From: Siphonodentalium dalli
Lineage: Eukaryota; Mollusca; Scaphopoda; Gadilida; Siphonodentaliidae
NCBI GenBank assembly: GCA_032622095.1
Contig: CP136065.1
Coordinates: 57,779,949 to 57,843,948 of the forward strand
Length of the DNA: 64,000 nt
Reading direction: 5' to 3'
Shown here: positions 46,520 through 56,483 of the stretch, piece after piece
Layout of the letters: every line of letters starts with the position of its first letter
Numbering within the stretch: position 1 is the stretch's first letter
Made by a program: the position numbers and the translations under genes
The notes under the pieces: generated by a model
What the model was told of the DNA's origin: nothing
Databases searched by the model: none
What the model saw: the letters and a program-made list of their open reading frames with translations, nothing else

Positions 46520-48300
46520 TGTAGCAACAGGCTGAACTAGCGATTCTTCCTTTTCCGTGATACTCTTTCAACATGTTGATGTGGCAGAGCTGAGTCTCTT
46601 TATACCTGTCTGGCGTTTCCACAACATAATCTGCATCACTTACCTTCTTCTTTATTTTGTAAGGACCTGCAAATCTTGCTTGAATGGTATTACTTCTGAC
46701 AGGGAGCAGAACTAGGACTCCTGGCTTGAAAACTCTGTGTCTGGCTTTCTTGTCATACCACGTCTTCATCCGTCCTTGACACTTTTCCATGTTTTCTCTA
46801 GCTATCTCCTTGGCATTATATAATCTCTCTTTGAAGGTGGTCACATAATTTAGGATATTCATCTGTTCCTCTTTCTCTTCAAAGAACTTCTCCTTCAAAA
46901 ATGTAAGTGGACCCCTCACAGCACGTCCAAATACCAGCTCAAATGGGCTGAATCCCAGGGATTCTTGTACTGTCTCTCTGATTGCAAACAGCAATAGGTG
47001 AATGCCTTCATCCCAGTCTTTCCCACTGTCTCTACAGTACGTCGTCGTGTTCTTTAGGGTTTGGTGGAACCTCTCCAGGGCTCCTTGGCTCTCAGGATGA
47101 TAATGACTTGATGCATGTTGCTGAATTCCAAGTTCATACATCACCTGCTGGAACACTCCGGAAATGAAATTTGATCCGCGATCTGACTGGATGACTTTGG
47201 GTAGTCCAAACATGGTGGAAAACGTTATTAGAGCTTTGATGACAGTCTTGGCTTGGATATTCTTGAGAGGAATTGCCTCTGGAAATCTTGTAGACATGCA
47301 CATAATGGTTAACAAGTATTCATGTCGATTCTTCGTCTTTGGCAAGGGACCAACGCAATCGATCAAGACATAGCTGAATGGTTCCTCGAATACCGGAATA
47401 GGCTGTAATGATGTAGGCTTTATCTTCTGATTTGGCTTTCCAATTATTTGGCAGACATGACAGGATCGGCAATATTCTGTAACATCCTTTTGCAGTAATG
47501 GCCAGTAGAAGCTTTGAATACTATACCGAGTCTTTTTCATCCCAATATGCGCTGATAAGGGCAGATCATGAGCTAGACTAATAATATCTTTCCTATTTCT
47601 TCGTTGGACCACTATTTGGTAGATCGTGATCCATGTATCAGTCGATGGCACATCTTGAGGTCGCCATTTCCTCATTACAATTCCAGATTTTATCAGGTAA
47701 CACACTGGAACAGTCTTTGCGTCTTCCTCAGTCAACGCTCTTTTGAACAATTCTGACAATTCTGGATCATCTTTCTGTTCATTTATTAGCGTCGTCCTTG
47801 ACATGGTGATTTGTGACTCATCATCAATAGAAGAATCCTCTTCTTTAGACTTGACATCTTCATTCAGATCCTTGAAAAATGTGTCCGATAAATCCAGAAT
47901 GTTGCCATCCTGCCTCATCCTCTCTGACATGGCCCTAGTTATGGCACAGGAAGGGACAATTCCTGGAAAATCTTCCTCCAATTTCTCTGTGGATGGATTA
48001 GCCTCAGGATTTGAAGTCACGCAGGGTTCCTCAATCACTTTTCCTCCAGCTAAATCATTTCCCAAGATTAATGACACTCCCTCAACAGGGAATGATGGCC
48101 TCAATCCGACGATAACTTCTCCTGTAACCAGCGGTGAATTCAGGAATATCTTGTGTAGTTCCACATTCATCACATCTGATCCAACTCCAGACAGCAAAGT
48201 CTGGTTACCGGTTGATCTCTTCTCTGAAAATGGCAGAATATTCTCCAAAATTAGAGATTGACATGCCCCCGGAGTATCTTCACGAGATGCCCCTTTAATT
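46509..48300 (-). CDS. Retrotransposon protease remnant plus intact integrase
   Basis: One open frame (48248-46509, 579 codons from a TTG; ATG not found at this point). Residues 1-70 are the C-terminal half of a retropepsin, ending VSLILGNDLAGG. The integrase follows: zinc-binding H227-x6-H234-x28-C263-x2-C266, catalytic D297 (YVLIDCVGPLP), D356 (IQSDRGSNF) and E392 (GALERFHQTLK) with the D-x35-E spacing, and a C-terminal GPY module (RFAGPYKI, 525-532). Integrase inserts the cDNA into the genome. The frame ends just after this module, where a 1-base shift separates it from the RT region (overlap with the frame at 46519). All integrase motifs are intact although neighbouring domains are broken. 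Confidence 0.9.
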
Positions 48301-48345
48301 CCATCTCATTTAATGAAACTGCCCCCTCTGAGAGAAATGGAGTAT
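48240..48345 (-). pseudogene. Protease active-site region, disrupted
   Basis: The conserved approach segment (TPFLSEGAVSLNE..LVKILR) reads in one minus-strand phase. The segment expected right after the catalytic DTG (GACQSLILENILPF) reads in another. Between them the sequence goes from CTCCGG straight into GGGCATGT, so the aspartate-threonine codons appear deleted together with a frame change. The retropepsin that would mature Gag and Pol is therefore dead in this copy. Confidence 0.7.
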
Positions 48346-49616
48346 ACCCTTGACAAGTGGGTTGGGTGGTTTAGTGCAAACTTCTCTTCGGTCATCCTTC
48401 TCAGCAGAAGTAAGAACAGTCTTCTGGCTATTCTTCTGTCTTTGGAGTTTCCAGCATTGGGAAATTACATGGCCTGGTTTTCGGCAGTACCCACATGTGA
48501 CATTTGACCCTTCAGTGACTTGTCTGTCGAACCTTGGTGGGGTCACCTTAGAATTCTGTCGCCAATTCTTAGGTTGAATCTTCCTGGAATTACTCTTGGA
48601 GATATTTTCAATGGCAGCTGCATCTTTCTTGAAAAAGGGTTTGCAGTTCTTGTTTCTGTGACTCAAAGCATACTCATCTGAAAGAACAGCTGCATTACTC
48701 ACCTCTTCAGTTTTCTGCTCACTCACATAGGTCTTTAGTTCATCAGGAATTTTCCACCGGAATTCCTCCATTAGTAGCATGTGTCTCAACTTACCAAAAT
48801 CAGATCCAACCTGCTTTGCTCGACACCATCTGTCAAACAGGTTTTCCTTCTCGCTAGCGAACTCAACATAAGTGTGATTTTCAGACTTACTGTGACTCCT
48901 GAAGCGCTGTCTGTAAGCCTCCGGAACCATTTCATACGACCTTAAAATGGCTTGTTTGACAAATTTGTAGTCTGAACATTCCTCGGCTGACAGGGCAGAA
49001 TAACTGTCCTGTGCTTTACCAACTAATACACTTTGCAGCAGTAAGGTCAGAAAATCTTGTGGCCACTTTAAACTAATAGAAACTTTCTCAAATTGATAAA
49101 AATATTTATCCACATCCTTCTTCGTAAATGGAGGCACAAGTCTTATGTTTGGTTACATCAAATGTGCTATCATACCTGTCTCTCACAGTGTGACTCGCAC
49201 TCCTTTCAAACTCCAACTTCCTCAACTTTAATTCGCTCATCTTATATTCATGCTCTTGTTGCTCTCTCTCTCTCTCTCTTTCGTTCTAAATCGCATTCTC
49301 TAGCACGCTGCTGATCAATCAAATGAAGTCTTTGACTCTCAATTTCTAACTCTTTAAGCCTTACAGCTGTGCTCGTCTCTGTGATATCTCCCGCGGTGTC
49401 TAAATCCCCACGCTGAGATACCACCGAGAGAAGACCAGCCTCTATGCAATAGGTTGAAATAAGTTTCCGTATGACATCCTTCCGCATAGAAGCATCAGCT
49501 TGTAAGCCATAATTTTGAGCCACACCCAAAAGCTCTGATTTCTTTACAGAGTCAAAAGCGTCAAATGCAGGAGTTGCTTCAAAATTTTGAATAAATTCTG
49601 TGATGTTAAATGACAT
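48310..49616 (-). pseudogene. Retrotransposon Gag with SCAN-like capsid, frameshifted
   Basis: Gag packages the element RNA. The first frame (49616-49248, 122 codons, ATG) has an N-terminal SAP-like helical segment (DSVKKSELLGVAQNYGLQAD, about 21-41) and a charged coiled stretch that runs into a GA/CT microsatellite (about 49261-49280), where the frame is lost. The second frame (49137-48310, 275 codons) holds the capsid, with PFTKKDVDKYFYQFEKV at its start and a SCAN-like helical region (VPEAYRQRFR..NLFDRWC..LLMEEF..IPDELKTYV, about 71-157), then a CCHC knuckle C215-x2-C218-x4-H223-x4-C228. A stop and phase change near 49155 separates them. Similarity to SCAN fits Gmr1-like capsids. Confidence 0.87.
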
Positions 49617-49749
49617 TATGAACTCAACTACTATTGTTCATATGTATATCAATGAAGTAAAAATTAAATCTAGAGTCAGTTTTTTGGTAAATAATGTTCT
49701 TTAAATTCACCGAGGTAACCTATGCCTTCATGAGAGTTTTCAAAAATGG

Positions 49750-50245
49750 TAGTTGGATGAACTGGAGTTCCCAGCGAATGTTAACATTTGAACTTTAACT
49801 TCTGTAGAGAATACATCCAAGGATTGTGGAAAACTGGAGTTCCCAGTGAATGTTAACATTTGAACATTAACTTTAAGTATTATAAATCCAAGGGTTGTGG
49901 AAAACTGGAGTTTTTTTTAACGTTAACTTTTGTAGAGTTTAAACCCAAGGGTAGTTGCATGAACTGGCAAACCCAGCGAATGTTAGCTTTTGAATGTTAA
50001 CTTTTGTAGAATATAAATCCAAAGGTAGTTGGATTAACTGGCAAACGCAGCGAATGTCAATTTTTGAATGTTATGTTAGCAGAGCATAAATCCAATAGTG
50101 GTTGGATAAACTGGCACTTCCAGCAAATATTCATTTGTAGAGTAAATCCTTTTTGAACGTTATGTTAGCAGAGCATAAATCCAATAGTGGTTGGATAAAC
50201 TGGTACTTCCTGCAAATATTCATTTGTAGAGTAAATCCAATGGTA
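49750..50245. repeat. ~76-bp tandem array 5' of the retrotransposon gag
   Basis: Seven diverged units marked by TTGGAT.AACTGG (about 49752, 49828, 49899, 49952, 50029, 50105, 50190), each followed by CCCAGCGAATGTTA..TTTGAA and TTGTAGAGTATAAATCCAA. Spacing is mostly 71-85 bp. It lies 110-630 bp upstream of gag on the element side and may be part of its leader or LTR; this is not proven. Confidence 0.75.
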
Positions 50246-50620
50246 TCTTTTCAAACCAACTAATGTCTATATTCCACAGCATTCATGGTGGAAATAATGT
50301 CCAATCCCGGACGTATTCAATGATAATATACAAGTCGCATGCATGTAACAAATCTCTCTGCATTTCCCCAAGGCATTCCTGACCACACACAATCAGAACT
50401 ATCTGCTAACTTCTCTCTCATTCAAACTCTCTGCACAATATATCTCTGACCTATTTACATCAGTCAACAATGGGATTGTCAATTAACCCCCTTACTCCAT
50501 AACAATATGTTAGGTATACCTGGGTGGTCAAATTCCACACTGCTAAATGGAACGTCTAATGCATCGATGTAGTGGACAACTACAGTAACCCATCAGAAGC
50601 TGATAGATGCACATACTAGC
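50246..50620. other. DNA upstream of the retrotransposon, LTR not identified
   Basis: Expected position of the 5' LTR or its flank, but with no 3' LTR in the window the boundaries cannot be set. No other structure seen. Confidence 0.35.
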
Positions 50621-50629
50621 ACTAGTATA

Positions 50630-50954
50630 GCTGAAGGGGTCACTCTCACCAAAACAGTGCTGACGGGTACACAGGTTTTGAAAATGTGCTGAAGGGTACA
50701 CAGGTTTTGACATGTCATTCTAAATGACGTTTATTTTTTCGTATCTGCCATGGTTTGTGTTAGAGAGTAATTGTTTACGTTACAACGAACATTAAAATGA
50801 ACTGAAAACAAAGTGCTAATGGGCTCCAGACTTTCAGCAACACAATTTAAGTAACGGTGTTAGTGCCGATTACAAACCCTGTGTACCCTTCAGCACATTT
50901 TAAAAACCCTGTGTACCCTTCAGCACTTTTTTTGGTGAGAGTGACCCCTTCAGC
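50630..50954. mobile_element. MULE-like MITE with 9-bp target duplication
   Basis: A 325-bp element with ~80-bp inverted repeats: GCTGAAGGGGTCACTCTCAC at the left and its mirror at the right. Each arm carries two GTGCTGAAGGGTACACAGG words. It is flanked by perfect ACTAGTATA duplications (50621-50629 and 50955-50963). Nine-base duplications with long terminal repeats are characteristic of Mutator-like elements. No transposase is present. Confidence 0.88.
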
Positions 50955-50963
50955 ACTAGTATA

Positions 50964-52044
50964 AGGTATATGCATCCAATTTTACCAAAATAAACATTAT
51001 ACATATCCAATGAGATACTATTCCCCCCTGCAAGCTATTACATGAACATTTGTTTGGCTATTAGGCTGTAATAACCTTTAAGCTGATAACATTATCTCAG
51101 GACAGTGAACTCAATCTTGACTTTCGAGTCACTACTGACATTTTGTAGACATGTCCATGACATATCAGTTGTTAAGCTCCAATTCTACTAGAGTTGACAT
51201 ATATTGAAATTTAATTACATAATTTCTATTTCCTGACTAGACTAGTCCAGTAGTATTATCTAGTATTAGTATATACCACTTGTTTTAGTCTACTGGAGAT
51301 AATACACCCAGTCACTTTTCCAGACTTGGATAGTGTAGGTATTGTTGGAGTAACATATTTAGTCATCTGAGTTGATATATATGCAAATAATTAACTGAGT
51401 ACCTGATGTACTGATGACAGTTATTTTCTAGCCTTTGATAGTCACATTAATGATTGAGACAGTTGCATGCTCTTGTTCAATGCACACAAAGATCTAGTAT
51501 TAAAAAGGTTTTAGTTACATCAGGAAAAGTATATTTATTTTAGTTTTACATTTCTCGAAGCTTTTTATCTTTACAAAACTATTGAAGTTTCCAGTCTCTT
51601 TGGTATATCAGTTGTTGCTTTATAATATATGTTAAGTTTGATCAAGAAACATCTAAGTTTATTTGAAATTATTTTTTATTTTAAAAGCTTTTTGTTATTA
51701 CAAGGCTGTTGGAGTTTTTATTCTCAATGGTGTTGCATAAGTTCATCAAGGAAACACCTAATATATTTCGGTTATACATTTTCTGAGCTGTTTTATTTAC
51801 AGGAATGTTGAAGTTTCCACACAGGTATCCAGTCTATTTTTACTTATTATTTTGATGATAATTTGTTATTCCATACATACACTGCACTTTTGAAAAAGCT
51901 ATGTTTTACATGAGTTCTTTTTTACATGAATACTTTTTTAAATATTAAATATTGTTCATGCCAGAACAGAATAGAAAATGTGCTTATGATGTCTAACAGG
52001 TTGATGATTCTTAAATATTTTGTCACAGTAATCGCTTGTATCAA
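50964..52044. other. AT-rich intergenic DNA, nothing recognised
   Basis: Frames at 51629-51811 and 51926-52180 are Phe/Ile/Leu-rich and lack features. CTAGTATTA words occur near 51242-51275. Confidence 0.4.
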
Positions 52045-52345
52045 ATTTCAAAGAGGAACCCACCCATCAAAGCTCAGATATCGATTTTTGAAGTTGTTTT
52101 ATTTCTCGACATGTGCAATTATTTGTGGCCCAGTTACCAAACCAACGGTCTCGGAAACAAATTCGGATGAAGATGCATAAATCTAAAATCAAGTGATAAT
52201 ACGGCCATATTTCGTTGAACAAAATGTAGATAAATAACACGTTTTGGGAAATTTGATACCATAGTTGACAGTGGTTAGCATTAATTTGTTGCAATGAAAC
52301 GATATGGGGACCGTCTGATCGGATTGAGTACATTTAAAGTTTCTA
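52045..52345. repeat. Dispersed repeat, copy 2
   Basis: Counterpart of 31735-32110: GAGGAACCCACCCATCAAAG, CAGATATCGATTTT, GTTGAACAAAATGTAGATA, ATAGTTGACAGTGGTTAGCA and CGATATGGGGACCGTCTGAT. It lacks the TTG tract. Confidence 0.65.
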
Positions 52346-52761
52346 CATATAACACCATACATTATTTGTCTTCATTCCATAAATAATATATGTTCGTTCG
52401 AGACCGGCGAGTTAAATTAATTTATGATTGAACAATTGGTGGTTTCAATGTCACATCCGCTAATTAATAGATAACAGTGAAAGTCGATTCTCCCTGTGAC
52501 TGCCAGCGATGGCGCGTTCCTTCTAGTATCTGGATGGTCCGCGCACAGAACGGCTCGATACTCATCGCTGCAAATGACTGCTCACCGCGCCTGACGGAGG
52601 AGTACATGATCCCTGAAAGGTGTTACTCGACATAGCTTCTTGCTGTTCGTACCTTATGTCACGGTACCGATGGCGCAATTATAGTGGTCAGTTTCTCATT
52701 TCTTGAGAGGTTCTAGACCATGTGGGCGAAACTTGTGTTTATATGACTTTGAGAACACGCG
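52346..52761. other. CpG-richer DNA upstream of a possible exon
   Basis: From about 52490 the base composition becomes more GC-rich. A plus-strand run without stops for about 55 codons (about 52477-52641) exists, with balanced composition (for example SILIAANDCSPRLTEEYMIP), but no family was recognised and it ends at a TAG. Confidence 0.3.
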
Positions 52762-52851
52762 ATGGCCGGTCTACTCGGAGCGGCTGGTACACGGATTGCT
52801 TTAAGACGGAAGTCTGACTTAAGTGCTGCACATGCGCGTGTGGCCCACAAG
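52762..52851 (+). CDS. Possible first coding exon with donor site
   Basis: ATG in good context (ACGCGATGGCC) opens 30 codons starting MAGLLGAAGTRIALRRKSDL and ending ..ARVAHK, exactly before GTTAGT, a plausible splice donor. The segment is Ala/Arg-rich with almost no acidic residues, like a mitochondrial targeting peptide. It lies in a locally GC-richer patch. The family is not recognised and no downstream exon was found; a LINE fragment begins about 65 bp further on. It could be the 5' end of a host gene running out of the window, a relic or chance. Confidence 0.3.
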
Positions 52852-52914
52852 GTTAGTGTGTCCTATCGTGGCTAGAACTTGACAGTTTTTGTTCGAGGGG
52901 GCGGGGGCAGATGT

Positions 52915-53454
52915 TGGTGTACAACTTTGAATTCCCAACTGCACCTTAACCTCAGGAAATACAGAACATTTAAAAAAAAATCTTTTCTACCCTTTATGAC
53001 ACAATCGTGGAATAAGCTTCCAACGATCGGAACTGATGCGTGTAACCTAACAGAATTTAAGTACAATCTTAGTTTTATAGATTTGACCCTTAAACCACCT
53101 CTTTATTTTCAAATTGGGAGTCGGAATGAAAATATTATCCATTCTAAAATTAGCAACGGTTGTAGTGAACTTCGCTTAGATATGTACGCTAACTTTATAG
53201 CCGAAAGCCCAGTATGTAATAATATTGTGGCACAGAGATCGAGGATGCATTATACTTCTTTTTCGAATGTCCATTATTCCGACCGCAAAGAACTAAATTA
53301 TATGGCAGCCAAGATGAGTATGCTTTCACAATAGTAGACGTAAACCATTTCCTCAGAAGCGCCCCAAACATTCCACAGCATCGAAACGCTTTTACATTGT
53401 TCAAAAATATATTTCAGAAAGCAAACGTTTCACTTAACGAAAGACAGTCGTAAG
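52915..53454 (+). pseudogene. LINE reverse transcriptase C-terminus, frameshifted
   Basis: The first phase reads TFKKKSFLPFMTQSWNKLP, then FQIGSRNENIIHSKISNGCS and LDMYANFIAESPVC. After about 53215 the coding phase shifts, and EDALYFFFECPLFRPQRTKL (the H-x4-C-like knuckle with the expected His replaced by Tyr) and NAFTLFKNIFQKANVSLN follow to a stop at 53454. The parallel with the 21245 copy is clear. The RT catalytic core is absent, so no activity is possible. Confidence 0.75.
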
Positions 53455-53695
53455 CTACTTACGGCATGACATGTCATGATATATATTATAGGAGAGGATC
53501 TCGGGACCCGTAACAACAATCCATCAATCACCAGACATCATTATCAGCAACATTCTTAATATTACATGTACATTATATCTGGTATTCATCGTGTTTAAAC
53601 ATTTGTGTAAATATTGTCGGGAGAGGGGCCACCTTAAGATGTTATAACATGTCCCCAATCCCTTGTAAGTGTTACAATACATATGTTTAAACCAA
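52915..53695 (+). mobile_element. 5'-truncated LINE 3' end
   Basis: Holds the C-terminal coding region (52915-53454) and a 3' UTR with GTCGGGAGAGGGGCC, AACATGTCCCCAATCCC and a terminal ACAATACATATGTTTAAACC, matching the copies at 21245 and 39779. It retains more coding sequence than those. Confidence 0.78.
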
Positions 53696-53817
53696 ACCAA
53701 CTCAGCCTGGACTCGTTCCCAGCACTCTACTCTATACGCTAACGCGTAACGCTCTTTGTCAAGCGTTACATGGTGGAGTTACACGGAACAGTGAGCGGAG
53801 CGTCTGACCCATCCATG

Positions 53818-54440
53818 TACGAGACTATATGCACCTCAACTTGAATCAGATCATATTCACAAGTTTTCCAGCTTTTGCACCTAATTTAGGAAGAACTTTC
53901 CTAAATATTTACCAATCACTCTGACTATTTGCGGTGATTGGTATTAAGATAAGGTTAAGATCGTGTAACCATTATATATATCTTTATTTTCCTCCATATA
54001 CTGAAGAGATGTCAAATACAATCACGAACATTTAACATATATACAAATAGAAAACATGACCACACAATAAGTATAAATATGTCATATCTATACGAATAAG
54101 AAGTAGAATGATAACACAACACACGCAGCATATATTTACACAATATCATCCTCATGCACACCTATACGCCTCCATTGTATTAGTTAAGCATACCCACCGC
54201 TCTGACTCCTTCTGTCTGACGCGCGCACAAAGACGACGTTCCCATACACGACACGTGCACACATACATACGTACATAGATACGAGACAACATGCACCTCA
54301 GCCTTGAATCAGATCATATTCACAAGTTTTCCAGCTTTTGCACCTAATTTGGGAAGAACTTTCCTAAATATTTACCAACCACTCTGACTATTTGCGGCGA
54401 TTGGTACTAAGATAAGATTACGATCGTGTAACCAGTATAT
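53818..54440. repeat. 160-bp direct repeat pair, TRIM-like
   Basis: 53818-53977 and 54280-54440 are nearly identical (TACGAGAC.A.ATGCACCTCA .. TTGAATCAGATCATATTCAC .. GATCGTGTAACCA.TATAT) with about ten differences in 160. They are separated by about 300 bp of unrelated AT-rich DNA without a protein. The arrangement resembles a terminal-repeat element in miniature, but no flanking duplication, primer site or TG..CA ends are evident, so a simple segmental duplication is also possible. Confidence 0.7.
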
Positions 54441-56274
54441 GCATGGTTACGGTCAATTAGGTAGCCAATGGTTAAATTTACTCATTTTACTATAGTTAAC
54501 TACAGTGACTAACCTAGACTAGATCACTTAGACTAGATGCTGCGATTGGTATTAATAGACGATTAGGGTCAATTATATACACATATAATCATCAAATTTA
54601 ATGATATGTAGCAATAGGATCACACTATCCCACACCACGTAATCAAACAGCTTGATATGCACCCACAACTCTAATTTTGTTTGTTTTGTTTGTTTGTTTG
54701 TTTTTTGTTGATGGCGACGCCATAAATTCAAGATTCAAGCATTTGATTGTTTATCTTTATTTATCGACTCTATGCTATTTCAATCAACCAATGTGTCGTC
54801 TCCACAGAAGGTTTGCGGCCTGGACTCCGTGATATCAGCTGACCACTGTCGCCTCTGCCTTCCCTGCTTTCCACTCACCAATCCTTCCTTCAAAGGTACT
54901 GCATTCCTGCTGATCTTATCATCTGTCCAAAAGACCTCAACTTTCTCTTCTTGGTGTAACTATATAAGCAATGTCCTCCTCGTATCATACAGTTACCATA
55001 TTAGACACCCCATCGTTCTTTATATGCACTTTATATGAAATTCTCACCATCTTCCTGTACGTCCACATTTACAGTGCTTCCAACCGACCACACAGTCCTT
55101 TAGTGTGGATGCATACTAGAGTGTTGGGAGTTTTCAACATCGTACCAGTCTCTTTCTCAGATGAATGTTTTCAATTTTACGAAGCCATGCATGGTATTGA
55201 AAAGTAGATGTTACTGTAGTTGCCGTGGTTGTATGGTTGGTGTTGTTGTCAGTGTTGATGTCTGTGTTGTAACGGGAGATCTACAACTAAATGCATCTTT
55301 AAGCATACTAGTTAATTGAATTAATCAATGTAACATTACGTTGACAATAACAACTATATGTCTTATATATAACATAAACTATATGTCTCGAGTTGGTCCA
55401 GTTTCTGTATCTTATATAGCCGGGTAAATTCCTCATGTCAACGGGGCGAATTAATCCGACCTGCAATGAGTTCCATCAGGCGGATGCCGTTTAATCCACA
55501 CGGGTTTGTGCGCAGCTGTCCATTATCATCTGCAGCTGAACGACATATCGACCATTTTAACAGATATTGGCCTAATTTCACGGGATGATATAATTAAATT
55601 GTGATTATGATTACACTTTGCCCAGGCGGTTTATGATTGGAGTAAACCCGATTGGGAATTTTCCGTAATTAGGCCAACCACACATCCGGGTTATTGGAAT
55701 CCAACTGTCACGATGTAAACAAACCATGCGAGCTACCCCCTCGAATACTTGACACCCAGAAAAACATTAGAAACTTCGCTAGTTTGATAAAAATAATGAG
55801 TGAATAAAATCTACCACCATCAAAGTATTTAAAAGAAATATACTGTTTTATCACACCGTGTAATCAAATCAATGCGGATTGGGCGGAAATCCGGCTCAGT
55901 GGGATTGTCGTCCGCTTCCGTTTCGCATTTTTAGTTTAAGTTTGCATGCTGACAACTTTATTGTCAACAAACACGGAATATATTGCGAGGTAATTCACTA
56001 CGTTTGTCGTTGCATCAGTTATATGCAATAATAATTTAATCAATGGATTTAGTGCTTAGGTTCCGTACTATATTATGAGAATATTCCCACTCAAAGCCGC
56101 AACCCTGCGAAATGTCAACAATCCCAGACTGGAACAGGTGTTTTCCAATTATATTTCTTGACACTGTGTGAGCTCTTCTCTTTAGTAATAGTAGACGGAG
56201 AACGGTGTGACGTGTCCATGTTATCATGTTCAATTCACCGACACATGTTCAACCAATCTCGACGGTTAACGTCA
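54441..56274. other. Intergenic DNA, nothing recognised
   Basis: Contains a GTTT run (about 54678-54707) and GTTG-rich DNA near 55215-55270. Frames at 54772-55038 and 54971-55207 overlap in different phases and are unsupported. Confidence 0.4.
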
Positions 56275-56345
56275 TGATGGTGATGATGGTGATGATGATG
56301 ATGATGATGATGATGACGATCACGACTACGACGGTGGCGATGAGG
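56275..56345. repeat. GATGAT microsatellite
   Basis: About 70 bp of imperfect (ATG)n/(ACG)n triplets. The Met-rich frame across it is an artefact. Confidence 0.88.
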
Positions 56346-56483
56346 ATTGTGACGACTATGATATACATAAATGTTTTCTTATTTATATTGTTCTGTCCAT
56401 CTTTTGTATAAAAACTACTTTTTTATCCATATGATATTTTGGATCAGAGAATAAGGCAAAGTACTTCAACTCGCGCCTCAATT

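Larger units (their letters stand above)
45095..49640 (-). mobile_element. Gmr1-like Ty3/gypsy retrotransposon, damaged
   Basis: On the minus strand the domains run gag, protease, integrase, reverse transcriptase, RNase H. Typical Ty3/gypsy elements place integrase last; integrase before RT is the Gmr1-like arrangement, first described in deuterostomes. The copy is broken by frameshifts near 49265 and 49155 (gag), at the gag-protease junction, in the protease active site, and near 46560, 46155, 45712, 45530 and 45290. RNase H similarity ends near 45100 at a MITE fragment. No LTR pair, primer site or polypurine tract could be identified. The copy cannot supply its own proteins. Confidence 0.88.

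Noticed and set aside
46982-48577. Plus-strand frames of 60-172 codons
   Set aside because: They are antisense shadows of the retrotransposon integrase and gag frames.
52477-52641. 55-codon stop-free run upstream of the possible exon
   Set aside because: No family could be recognised and there are no clear splice sites at both ends; kept only as a remark.
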